A stretch of DNA of 64,000 nucleotides from Aquabacter sp040755535 (GTDB lineage: Bacteria; Pseudomonadota; Alphaproteobacteria; Rhizobiales; Xanthobacteraceae): assembly GCA_040755535.1 (NCBI GenBank), contig JBFMAV010000012.1:1-64000 (forward strand), read 5' to 3'. The first letter of the stretch is position 1. Each line of letters opens with the position of its first letter. A program made the translations under genes and the position numbers. Positions 1 to 9,370 of the stretch are shown here, in pieces. The notes beneath the pieces were generated by a model. The model was not told the origin of the DNA, searched no databases, and saw only the letters and a program-made list of their open reading frames with translations.

Positions 1-45
1 CGGTTCCCCGGCGCGGCGCTTCGCATTTGGCAAATGGGCCGTCCC

Positions 46-1998
<1,953 letters not shown>

Positions 1999-2225
1999 GG
2001 CTTGTTCCCTCCTCGCGTGAGCGGTTTACGCGCGCACGCACCGCCTTTGGTTGACCGGATTATGGGGAGGCCGTTTCCCCTCCACAAGGCACCGCCCACG
2101 CGACTTTGGGCGAACACCCGGGCCTCGCGTCGCGGTCTTCTTGCCGCACCCATCGCGTCACGCGCGTGACTGTCCCCTGCCGCTTGGCCTGCCTATAGAC
2201 AAGGACAGCAAAGGGAAGACTGGCC

Positions 2226-2603
2226 ATGACGACATGGTTTCGCGTGCTGATGCTGGTGGCAGGACTGTTTGGCGCGAGCGGGGTCGCCGCATCTGCCATG
2301 GCGGCGCATCTGGCGGGAGGCGCAAACCTCTCCACCGCTGCGCAGTTTCTCCTGATCCACGCCGCCGCCATCGCCGCGCTCTCCGCTGCGGGTCTGCTCG
2401 CCACGCGCGGCGCTGTCCTGTTGCTGGTGGGCGCGAGCGCGATGGCGATGGGTACGCTGTTGTTTTCCGGTGACCTCGCGCTGCGCGCCTTGATGGGAAT
2501 CAAGCTTTTGTGGGGGACGGCACCTTTCGGCGGGCTTCTGATGATCTCCGGCTGGGTTTCTGCCGGAATCGGCGGCGCACTCATCGCGCCGCGGGTTAGA
2601 TAG
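2226..2603 (+). CDS. DUF423 family membrane protein
   Basis: Small integral membrane protein of 125 residues with four hydrophobic segments (about 5-25, 35-55, 58-80 and 90-120), matching the length and glycine-rich first helix (LVAGLFGASGVAASAMAAHL) of the DUF423/YwdK family. The function of that family is unknown. The ATG is preceded by AAGGGAAG at a good distance. It diverges from acs and converges on the pyridoxamine-oxidase-like gene, so it is probably transcribed alone. The assignment rests on motif recall, not a database search. Confidence 0.75.
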   Translation: MTTWFRVLMLVAGLFGASGVAASAMAAHLAGGANLSTAAQFLLIHAAAIAALSAAGLLATRGAVLLLVGASAMAMGTLLFSGDLALRALMGIKLLWGTAPFGGLLMISGWVSAGIGGALIAPRVR

Positions 2604-2606
2604 GCC

Positions 2607-2628
2607 GCGGGGCGCCGAGGCGCCCCGC
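2607..2628. terminator. terminator-like hairpin between convergent genes
   Basis: A perfect 9-bp inverted repeat (GCGGGGCGC, loop CGAG, GCGCCCCGC) fills the 31-base space between two convergent stop codons. There is no T tract on either side, so factor-independent termination is uncertain; position is the main support. Confidence 0.4.
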
Positions 2629-2634
2629 TTGAGG

Positions 2635-3105
2635 TCACATCTGGAATTTCGCGTGGTCGTCGAGGTCCGGCCGCTCCTGCATGATCAGGGCCTTGGCCAT
2701 CTTGAAGTTGCGTGAGAGGGCATTGTCCACCTCCCAAAGCTCAGCTTCCGAAGGCGAGACCTTCAGAAGGATTGCGGAAGGATCATCCGGCCCGTCCGGG
2801 AAATAGGCCTCCATGGCGGGAGACCAGAGATCCCGCAGCTTTGCCGGATCGCGCACCACCTGCGCCGTGCCCGATACGGAGAGATGCGTGCCGGGGCTCG
2901 AATCCGAAAAAGCGAGGCACACCATCGGATTCCGGCGGATCTCGTCATCCTTTGCCGACTTGATGTCCGTGACAAACCAAACGACGCCCTCGTCCGCCCG
3001 TGGCACCGCCATCATGGGGCGGGCGCGCAGGCGGCCCCCATCCATATCTACCAGCATGCAGGTGGGGTTGCGCTCCATCTGCGCCCAGACGTCCTGGATA
3101 TTCAT
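2635..3105 (-). CDS. pyridoxamine 5'-phosphate oxidase-like (general stress protein 26 type) flavin-binding protein
   Basis: Split-barrel protein of 156 residues. It begins MNIQDVWAQMERNPTCMLVDMDG, and the segments RARPMMAVPRADEGVVWFVTD and KDDEIRRNPMVCLAFSD are typical of the general stress protein 26 branch of the PNPOx family, which binds FMN or F420. No specific substrate can be assigned. The start was set at the internal ATG because GGAGG lies just upstream; a 10-residue longer form is open but has no ribosome-binding site. It is read on the same strand as the methyltransferase gene and about 60 bases downstream of it. Confidence 0.8.
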   Translation of the reverse strand: MNIQDVWAQMERNPTCMLVDMDGGRLRARPMMAVPRADEGVVWFVTDIKSAKDDEIRRNPMVCLAFSDSSPGTHLSVSGTAQVVRDPAKLRDLWSPAMEAYFPDGPDDPSAILLKVSPSEAELWEVDNALSRNFKMAKALIMQERPDLDDHAKFQM

Positions 3106-3164
3106 GGGTGGTCCTCCGGTCTCGTCCCTCAGCAAACGGCCGCAGGGTGCCCGGAGTTCCCGCT

Positions 3165-3845
3165 TCAGCTCACCGGGCGCCAGACGCAGGTGCGCTTGAT
3201 CTCCATGTCCTCAAGGTCGCGCGTGACCGGAACATGGTATTCGGCCAATTGCTCCAGCCGGGACTTGGGGAGATAAGAACGGCCGGGATCGCCGATCAGC
3301 ACGTCGGCGCCCCGCGCGCGCAGCGCCAGCAGCCAATTGAACACCCGTTCGGCCAGATCACGCTCGTAACAGATGTCACCGGCCAGGATGACATCCCATC
3401 CCTCGTCGCGACCGACGAGATCCTCCAGGCGCACCCGCACGTCCACGCCGTTCGCCTGCGCATTCACACGGATGGCGGCCGCCGCGAAGCGGTCGATATC
3501 GACGCAGTCCACGTAGCGCGCGCCGGCCTTGGCGGCCGCGATCCCCACGAGACCCGAGCCCGCCGCGAAATCCAGGATCGAGCAGCCGCGCACCAGGTCG
3601 GGAGTGTCCAAGATGTAGCGCGACAGCGCCTGCCCGCCGGCCCAGGCGAAGGCCCAGAAGGGCGGCGGCAGGCCCATTTCCCCCAGTTCCTCCTCGGTGC
3701 GATGCCAGAGGGGAACCGCCTCATCCGCCAGATGCAGCGCGATGTCCGGCACAAGGGGCACGGCGCGCAGCACCGTCTCCGCCCGCACGAAGGCTTCTGG
3801 ATCAAGCGACACTACATGGCGCCATAAGCGAGGATCATGTCCCAT
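3165..3845 (-). CDS. METTL20-like protein-lysine methyltransferase (putative ETF-beta / L7-L12 methyltransferase)
   Basis: Class I SAM-dependent methyltransferase of 226 residues. SAM motif I reads LDFAAGSGLVGIAAAKAGA (about 92-110), an acidic residue (VDCVDID) ends strand 2, and the post-I region VILAGDICYE resembles the (D/E)xxY signature of the seven-beta-strand lysine methyltransferases (METTL20/ETFBKMT, METTL21). The METTL20 homologue of Agrobacterium is known to methylate ribosomal L7/L12 and ETF-beta. Here etfB lies only about 2.8 kb away on the same strand, and its product has the lysine-rich recognition loop that ETFBKMT targets. The target is therefore inference from family plus neighbourhood. 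The start overlaps the EVE-domain gene by 34 bases; the alternative is a generic nicotinamide N-methylase-like label. Confidence 0.75.
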   Translation of the reverse strand: MGHDPRLWRHVVSLDPEAFVRAETVLRAVPLVPDIALHLADEAVPLWHRTEEELGEMGLPPPFWAFAWAGGQALSRYILDTPDLVRGCSILDFAAGSGLVGIAAAKAGARYVDCVDIDRFAAAAIRVNAQANGVDVRVRLEDLVGRDEGWDVILAGDICYERDLAERVFNWLLALRARGADVLIGDPGRSYLPKSRLEQLAEYHVPVTRDLEDMEIKRTCVWRPVS

Positions 3846-4225
3846 TCCGCGTCCGTCACGGGCTGCACCGAGAGGCGCGAGAGCTTGACCAGGGCCATGT
3901 CGGCAAGCCGGGGATCGCCCTTGATCGTCTCCAGCGACACAGGCGACTTCAAGGGGCGAACCGCCTTCAGGTCCACCATCACGAATTTGCCGGTGGGATC
4001 AGAGGGGTCGGGATAGGCCTCGCGGATCACTTCCACGATGCCCACAATCTCCTTCCCCTCATTGGAATGGTAGAAGAAGCCCTGTTCGCCCACCTTCATC
4101 GCCAACAGGTTCAGCTTGGCCGAATGGTTGCGCACCCCGTCCCAATGGGTGCCCTTCGCGCCGGCGGCGACCTGCTGGTCCCAGGACCATTTGAACGGCT
4201 CGGACTTGTAGAGCCAATGGGCCAT
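3812..4225 (-). CDS. EVE domain-containing protein
   Basis: Protein of 137 residues that is a single EVE domain (PUA-like fold; thymocyte nuclear protein 1 type). It opens MAHWLYKSEPFKWSW, the usual start of the family, followed by GTHWDGVRNHSAKLNLLAMKVGEQGFFYHS and VGIVEVIREAYPD, which form the aromatic pocket that reads modified bases. EVE domains are thought to bind modified cytosines or RNA; the cellular role in bacteria is unclear. The gene overlaps the downstream methyltransferase by 34 bases, so the two are probably cotranscribed. Confidence 0.9.
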   Translation of the reverse strand: MAHWLYKSEPFKWSWDQQVAAGAKGTHWDGVRNHSAKLNLLAMKVGEQGFFYHSNEGKEIVGIVEVIREAYPDPSDPTGKFVMVDLKAVRPLKSPVSLETIKGDPRLADMALVKLSRLSVQPVTDAEWDMILAYGAM

Positions 4226-4469
4226 CTGGCACTCCGATCACGACATGAGAAGGGTCTCCGCCTTTAGCCAGCGGCGGTGTCCATTGGCAAGGGTTTCCGC
4301 TGCTGCTCTCAGGTTCGCCGGGGAAATCCCCCACGCTCTCGCCGGCGCGTTTCGGCCTTAGCTTTTCCCCGCTATGGTCACGCGCCCGCAAGCGGCGCGG
4401 GCGGGCCTTTGCCATAAGACAGGGCGGCGAAGCCGGAGACGACCGGGACGCCCCCGCAGGGAGGATTGG

Positions 4470-4769
4470 ATGATTTACGAGATTGCCCAGCTGACCATCA
4501 AGGACGGTGAAGAGGCGGCCTTCGAAGCCGGCGCCAGCAAGGCAGTGCCGCTGTTCCAGCGCGCCAAAGGCTGCCATGGCATGCGCGTCGAGCGCTCCAT
4601 AGAGACCCCGACGGCCTATACGCTGATCGTCACCTGGGAGACGGTGGAGGACCACATGGTCCATTTCCGCAATTCGGCGGACTTCCAGGAATGGCGGAGC
4701 CTGGTCGGCGGCACGTTCGCCGCGCCGCCGCAGGTCCATCACACCTCGGTCGCCTTCGTCGGCTTCTGA
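4470..4769 (+). CDS. antibiotic biosynthesis monooxygenase (ABM) family protein
   Basis: Compact dimeric alpha+beta-barrel type protein of 99 residues: MIYEIAQLTIKDGEEAAFEAG at the start, a central YTLIVTWETVEDHMVHFRNSADFQEWRSLV, and a tail of about 20 residues. This is the ABM/YgiN-like ferredoxin fold. Substrates range from quinols to haem and cannot be told from sequence; no haem-degrading (IsdG) signature is evident. The start was placed at the ATG following GGGAGGA; the longer open frame upstream is Arg/Gly-rich and not protein-like. It converges on hbd. Confidence 0.8.
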   Translation: MIYEIAQLTIKDGEEAAFEAGASKAVPLFQRAKGCHGMRVERSIETPTAYTLIVTWETVEDHMVHFRNSADFQEWRSLVGGTFAAPPQVHHTSVAFVGF

Positions 4770-4774
4770 GGCGG

Positions 4775-4805
4775 CAGCGCCCTCTTCATCGAGAAGGGGG
4801 CGCTG
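4775..4805. terminator. bidirectional terminator-like hairpin
   Basis: A 12-bp stem (CAGCGCCCTCTT with AAGGGGGCGCTG, one wobble pair) with a 7-base loop lies between the convergent stops of the ABM gene and hbd. No clear T tract follows, but A/T-rich bases near the top of the stem and the position support a shared terminator. Confidence 0.5.
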
Positions 4806-4808
4806 GCT

Positions 4809-5690
4809 TCAACGCGTGGGAACCGGCTTCTCGCCGCGATAATCGTAGAAGCCGCGCTGCGTCTTCCGGCCGAGCCAGCCGGCCTCCACATACTTCACCA
4901 GCAGCGGGCAGGGCCGATATTTGGAATCGGCAAGGCCTTCGTGCAGCACCTGCATGATGGCGAGGCAGGTGTCGAGGCCGATGAAATCCGCCAGTTGCAG
5001 CGGACCCATGGGATGGTTGGCGCCGAGCTTCATCGCCCGGTCGATGGCATCCACCGAGCCGACGCCCTCATAAAGGGTGTAGATCGCCTCGTTGATCATG
5101 GGCAGCAGGATGCGGTTGACGATGAAGGCGGGAAAATCCTCCGCCACCGCATAGGTCTTGTGGAGGCGCGTGACGAAGGCCTTGGACGCTTCGAAGGTCT
5201 CGTCGTCCGTGGCGATGCCGCGCACCAGCTCAACCAGTTCCATCAGCGGCACGGGATTCATGAAATGAATGCCGATGAACCGCTCCGGCCGGTCCGTGGC
5301 CGCCGCGAGGCGGGTGATGGAGATGGAGGAGGTGTTGCTGGCGAGGAAGGTGTCGGGCCGCACAACCTTGCAGATGTCGGTGAAGATCTTGCGCTTCACC
5401 TCTTCCCGCTCGGTGGCGGACTCGATCACGAGGTCGCAATCGTTCAGCAGGTCCATGCCGGGGGCGGGAACGATGCGCGCGAGCGCCGTCTGGCGGTCCT
5501 CCTCGCTCACCGTGCCGCGCGCGACCTGCTTGGCCATGTTGCCGTTGATGGTGGCGAGGCCGGATCGGATCCGATCCTCGCTCTGGTCGCTCAGCACCAC
5601 GTCGTAGCCGGCCAGGGCGCAGACATGCGCTATGCCGTTGCCCATCTGCCCGGCGCCGATGACCCCGACCTTCTTGATCTCGAGCGGCAT
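4809..5690 (-). CDS. hbd: 3-hydroxybutyryl-CoA dehydrogenase
   Basis: NAD(P)-dependent oxidoreductase of 293 residues that interconverts acetoacetyl-CoA and 3-hydroxybutyryl-CoA. The N-terminal Rossmann motif VGVIGAGQMGNGIAHVCA, the catalytic region IGIHFMNPVPLMELVE containing the conserved His, and the C-terminal helical domain (AIYTLYEGVGSVDAIDRAMKLG, GPLQLADFIGLD) match the stand-alone Hbd/PaaH family in order and length. The start is the internal ATG with AAGGGAAAG upstream. It is the third gene of etfB-etfA-hbd, 53 bases after etfA. The context suits butyryl/crotonyl-CoA metabolism, PHB turnover or the ethylmalonyl-CoA pathway. Confidence 0.93.
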   Translation of the reverse strand: MPLEIKKVGVIGAGQMGNGIAHVCALAGYDVVLSDQSEDRIRSGLATINGNMAKQVARGTVSEEDRQTALARIVPAPGMDLLNDCDLVIESATEREEVKRKIFTDICKVVRPDTFLASNTSSISITRLAAATDRPERFIGIHFMNPVPLMELVELVRGIATDDETFEASKAFVTRLHKTYAVAEDFPAFIVNRILLPMINEAIYTLYEGVGSVDAIDRAMKLGANHPMGPLQLADFIGLDTCLAIMQVLHEGLADSKYRPCPLLVKYVEAGWLGRKTQRGFYDYRGEKPVPTR

Positions 5691-5743
5691 GATGCTGTCG
5701 TCTTTCCCTTGTTGGGTCCTGTGCGCGGTGAGGGACGCGGCCC

Positions 5744-6688
5744 TCACCCTTTGACCTTGGCGACCTCGGCCTTCAGTTCGGGCACCAGGGAGAACAGATC
5801 GCCCACAAGTCCGTAATCGGCAACCTGGAAAATGGGTGCCTCTTCGTCCTTGTTGATGGCGACGATGACCTTGGAGTCCTTCATGCCGGCGAGATGCTGG
5901 ATGGCGCCGGAAATGCCGACTGCCACATACAGCTCGGGGGCCACCACCTTGCCGGTCTGGCCGACCTGCAAATCGTTAGGGGCATAGCCGGCATCCACCG
6001 CCGCACGCGAAGCGCCCACCGCGGCGCCCAGCGCATCGGCCAGAGGCTCGATCACCTCGGAGAACTTCTCCTTGGAGGCCAGCGCGCGTCCGCCCGAGAC
6101 GATGATCTTGGCGGCCGCCAATTCCGGCCGATCGGAGGCGGAAATCACCTCCTCGACGAAGCTCGACACGGCCGGGTCGGCCGCGGCGGCGACGCTCTCA
6201 ACGGGGGCGGAGCCGCCCTCGCCGGTGGCCGCGAAGGACGCGGTGCGCACCGTGATGACCTTCTTCGCCTCGCCCGACTGGACGGTCTGAATGGCGTTGC
6301 CGGCATAGATGGGACGCTCGAACGTATCGGGCGAGACCACCTTGATGATGTCCGAGATCTGCATCACGTCCAGCAGCGCGGCGACGCGCGGCAGGGCGTT
6401 CTTCACCATGGCGGTGGAGGGCCCGACGATGGCGTCATAGCCACCGGCCAGCGAGACCACGAGGGCCGCCAGGGGTTCGGCGAGGCGGTGCGCATAGAGC
6501 GCGCCGTCCGCAAGCAGAACCTTTTCGACGCCCGAGAGCTTGGCGGCGGCGTCCGCAACCGGCTGGGCATTCTCTCCCGCCACCAGCACATGCACCGGCG
6601 CGCCGAGCGCGGCGGCAGCTGTGAGTGCCTTGGCGGTGACCCCGTTGAGGGTCTTGTTGTCGTGTTCGGCGATGAGCAGCGTCGTCAT
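5744..6688 (-). CDS. etfA: electron transfer flavoprotein alpha subunit
   Basis: FAD-binding subunit of ETF, 314 residues, which passes electrons from acyl-CoA dehydrogenases to ETF:quinone oxidoreductase. The N-terminal domain starts MTTLLIAEHDNKTLN; the C-terminal FAD domain holds KIIVSGGRALAS, ASRAAVDAGYAPNDLQVGQTGK, ELYVAVGISGAIQHLAGM and VIVAINKDEEAPIFQVADYGLVGD, all diagnostic. Its ATG overlaps the etfB stop codon (ATGA), so the subunits are translationally coupled. The ETF-QO gene is not in this window. Confidence 0.97.
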   Translation of the reverse strand: MTTLLIAEHDNKTLNGVTAKALTAAAALGAPVHVLVAGENAQPVADAAAKLSGVEKVLLADGALYAHRLAEPLAALVVSLAGGYDAIVGPSTAMVKNALPRVAALLDVMQISDIIKVVSPDTFERPIYAGNAIQTVQSGEAKKVITVRTASFAATGEGGSAPVESVAAAADPAVSSFVEEVISASDRPELAAAKIIVSGGRALASKEKFSEVIEPLADALGAAVGASRAAVDAGYAPNDLQVGQTGKVVAPELYVAVGISGAIQHLAGMKDSKVIVAINKDEEAPIFQVADYGLVGDLFSLVPELKAEVAKVKG

Positions 6689-7437
6689 CAGAGCACCCCG
6701 GCCTCGTCCTTCAGCTTCGCCACCAGTTCGGCAACCGAAGCAACCTTCACGCCCGCCTTGCGGCCGGCGGGCTCGGCGGTCTTCACCACCTTCAAGCGCG
6801 GCGTGATGTCCACGCCATAGGCCTCGGGGGCGCGCTCATCGATGGGCTTCTTTTTCGCCTTCATGATGTTTGGAAGCGAGGCATAGCGCGGCTCGTTCAG
6901 CCGCAGGTCGGTGGTGACCACCGCCGGCAAAGTAAGCTTCACGGTCTGCAGGCCGCCGTCGATCTCGCGGGTGACGGCGACCGTGCCGGCGTCCAGATCC
7001 ACCTTTGAGGCGAAAGTGCCCTGGCCCCAGCCGAGCAAGGCGGCCAGCATCTGGCCGGTCTGGTTGCAGTCGTCGTCGATGGCCTGCTTGCCGAGAATGA
7101 CCAGGTCCGGCTTCTCGTGCTCAACCACGCCCTTGAGGAGCTTGGCCACGGCGAGCGGCTCGGTGGTGACGTCGGTCTTCACCAGAATGCCGCGGTCAGC
7201 GCCCATGGCGAGGGCGGTGCGCAGGGTTTCGGTGGCCTGGGCCGGCCCCACGGAGACCGCCACAACCTCGGTCGCCTTGCCCGCTTCCTTGAGGCGCAGC
7301 GCCTCCTCGACGGCAATCTCGTCGAACGGGTTCATGGACATTTTCACGTTGGCGAGTTCGACACCGGAACCGTCCGACTTCACCCGGACCTTCACGTTGT
7401 AATCGACAACTCGCTTCACGGGGACGAGGATCTTCAT
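6688..7437 (-). CDS. etfB: electron transfer flavoprotein beta subunit
   Basis: AMP-binding ETF subunit of 249 residues. It starts MKILVPVKRVVDYNVKVRVK, carries the AMP-binding segment LVILGKQAIDDDCNQTGQMLA, and at residues 188-200 has the recognition loop LPNIMKAKKKPID, whose lysines (193, 195-197) dock acyl-CoA dehydrogenases and are the known methylation targets of ETFBKMT in animals and Agrobacterium. The internal ATG was chosen because all ETF-beta proteins begin MK(I/V)LVPVKRV. It is the first gene of etfB-etfA-hbd; the 276-base space upstream probably holds the promoter and a possible structured leader. Confidence 0.97.
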   Translation of the reverse strand: MKILVPVKRVVDYNVKVRVKSDGSGVELANVKMSMNPFDEIAVEEALRLKEAGKATEVVAVSVGPAQATETLRTALAMGADRGILVKTDVTTEPLAVAKLLKGVVEHEKPDLVILGKQAIDDDCNQTGQMLAALLGWGQGTFASKVDLDAGTVAVTREIDGGLQTVKLTLPAVVTTDLRLNEPRYASLPNIMKAKKKPIDERAPEAYGVDITPRLKVVKTAEPAGRKAGVKVASVAELVAKLKDEAGVL

Positions 7438-7534
7438 GCGGCACGCGCTCCCTGGCCCGGCTTGGAGTGCGACCCGCCCCCACATCGGCCCCTTGAAGGA
7501 ACACGCGGGCGGATCGCTCTCCGTCGTTCGTTTG

Positions 7535-7571
7535 GAGACTGATTCACCACCCGGACTGAAGCAATCCGAAT
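7535..7571. repeat. possible dispersed intergenic repeat, copy A
   Basis: The segment beginning GAGACTGATTCACC aligns without gaps to a second intergenic segment at 40545-40581 (GAGACCGATTCACC), about 26 of 37 positions identical by eye, including TGAA and TCCGA/CCCGA blocks further in. Two copies are too few to prove a family. Confidence 0.3.
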
Positions 7572-7591
7572 GGATCAGGCTCGGGTCTGAT

Positions 7592-7657
7592 CAAGGTTGC
7601 GGGATCACTCCCGCACGCCCGGTCGCGGCTGCGAAAGCCGCAGCGCAGCAAACCTTG
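7592..7657. other. candidate structured RNA or palindromic element upstream of etfB
   Basis: Within the etfB-hlyD gap (7438-7713) three nested perfect stems can be drawn: a closing stem CAAGGTT (7592-7598) with AACCTTG (7651-7657), a first hairpin GCGGGA/TCCCGC (7599-7614, 4-base loop) and a second hairpin GCGGCT/AGCCGC (7625-7641, 5-base loop). This is a three-way junction on either strand. On the minus strand it would lie in the etfB leader or at the end of the secretion operon. I recognise no known riboswitch class. Confidence 0.3.
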
Positions 7658-7713
7658 GGGGCGGCAACGTAGGAGTGGCCCTTAACCCTGTCAACGCCGA
7701 TGGAACCGCGTCC

Positions 7714-9369
7714 TCACTTCTCTCGGAAGGAGTGCGTCAAGGCGTCCGTCAGAGGCCGGGTGAGATAGCTCATGACGCTGCGCTCGCCGGTGTTGAAGAT
7801 GACCTCCGCCGGCATGCCGGGACGCAGGCGGTTCTTCATTTCGTCCGGAATGTCGGTGTTGTTCACCGACACCACCGCTTGATAATAAGGCTGACGGGTC
7901 TGCTCATCCATCAGCCGGTCGGGGGAGACGCTACGCAACTGGCCGAGGATCAGCGGCGTGGTGCGGGCATGGAAGGCGGGGAAGCGCACTTCCACCTGGT
8001 CCACCCCGCCGTGCAGCCGGTCGATGTCGGTGGTGGGCACCTGGGCATCCACGATCAATTCGTCGTTCTGCGGCACCACTTCGAGCATGGTGTCGCCCGG
8101 CCGCACCACCGCCCCAACGGTGTAGATCTTGGGATTGATGTTCTGGACAATGCCGGAGCGGGGCGCGCGGATGTCGATGCGCTTCAGCACGCTTTCCGAG
8201 ATGTTCAGCTTCTCCTTGAGATCTGCGATCTTCTGCCGCGTCTCGACGATCTGCTGCGCGACCTCCTCCTGCTGCTTCTGCATGATCTGTTGGATCTGCA
8301 TGCGCATTTCAGAGATGGTCGCCTGGGCTTTCGCGCTGTCGGCAATATTGCGGCCGATCACGCCCTGGAGGCGGGCCTTCTCGCGCTGGAGCTGGGCAAG
8401 GCGCGACTTTGAGACGAGCCCCTTGTCGGAGAGCTTCTGGATGCCGGCGAGTTCGTCGTCACAATAGAAGAGCTGCTCCTCGGCTGACGCCTTTTCGCGC
8501 GCGAGGCCATCGATCTCCGTCTCGCCCTGGACCACCCGCTGATTCAAAATGGCGATCTGTCCCTCCAGCGAGGCCCGGCGGTCGCGGAACTGCGCCTGCT
8601 GATCGGCGATGGCCGCCTTCACGACGGGGTTGTCCTTGCGGGCGAGGAGATCGGCGGGAAACGTGATCGCCGCAGCCATGTCGCGCTCGGACACAAGCCG
8701 GCTCTCGGTCGCCAGCAGCGTGTCGAGCTGGGCGCGCACCGAATCGTAATTGGCCAGCGATGAGGTGGGATCGAGCCGGAACAGAACCTCGCCGGCCTTC
8801 ACCTGCTGGCCGTCCTTGACGAGTATTTCCGCGACGATGCCGCCTTCCAGATGCTGCACCACCTGTCGGCGGCTTTCCACTGAGACCACACCCGGTGCAA
8901 TGACCGCGCTGTCGATGGAGGCGAGCGCCGCCCAGCCACCGAACACGCCGAAGGTGAGGATGATCAGCCCATAGCCCTTGCTGGCGACCCGCCGGTAGTC
9001 CGAACTCGGGCGCGGCGCGGGCATGCCCGACGCGGCGTCGGGCGTCGTGTTGTCCGGGGGAATGGGCGGGAGGATGGCATCCTTCACCTGGGCAAGCTTC
9101 TGGCGGGCCTCGGCCAGCAGGGGCCCGGCCCTCTCGGGCAGATTGCGGGCCAGGGTCCCCTGCGCGCCTTCCAGCATCGACTTGAGACGTTGCATCCCGG
9201 CGTCGGCCATGGACGGCGCAGGCGGTTCCGCGAAGGGCGTGGGTTCGGCCTCTCCCGGCGCCGCCGCGCCTCTTGGCGATGCGGATCCGGCCCCCTTACG
9301 CAGGGGCCGCAAGGGATCGCGGCGGTCGGCGGGGGCGTTCGGGTCCTTGGGACGGAGCGGGTCCGACAT
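7714..9369 (-). CDS. type I secretion membrane fusion protein (HlyD/PrsE family)
   Basis: Periplasmic adaptor of 551 residues linking the inner-membrane ABC exporter to an outer-membrane channel. One membrane helix (about 133-152, LIILTFGVFGGWAALASIDS) is followed by the biotinyl-lipoyl half-motif RRQVVQHLEGGIVAEILVKDGQ split below twenty residues per block, a long coiled coil (about 215-385) and the C-terminal HlyD barrel ending RPLTDALTHSFREK. Unusually, about 130 Pro/Ala/Arg-rich residues precede the membrane helix, far more than the 20-60 usual for HlyD or PrsE. It starts one base after the stop of the ABC gene. No TolC or RTX substrate is nearby. Confidence 0.9.
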   Translation of the reverse strand: MSDPLRPKDPNAPADRRDPLRPLRKGAGSASPRGAAAPGEAEPTPFAEPPAPSMADAGMQRLKSMLEGAQGTLARNLPERAGPLLAEARQKLAQVKDAILPPIPPDNTTPDAASGMPAPRPSSDYRRVASKGYGLIILTFGVFGGWAALASIDSAVIAPGVVSVESRRQVVQHLEGGIVAEILVKDGQQVKAGEVLFRLDPTSSLANYDSVRAQLDTLLATESRLVSERDMAAAITFPADLLARKDNPVVKAAIADQQAQFRDRRASLEGQIAILNQRVVQGETEIDGLAREKASAEEQLFYCDDELAGIQKLSDKGLVSKSRLAQLQREKARLQGVIGRNIADSAKAQATISEMRMQIQQIMQKQQEEVAQQIVETRQKIADLKEKLNISESVLKRIDIRAPRSGIVQNINPKIYTVGAVVRPGDTMLEVVPQNDELIVDAQVPTTDIDRLHGGVDQVEVRFPAFHARTTPLILGQLRSVSPDRLMDEQTRQPYYQAVVSVNNTDIPDEMKNRLRPGMPAEVIFNTGERSVMSYLTRPLTDALTHSFREK

Positions 9370-9370
9370 C

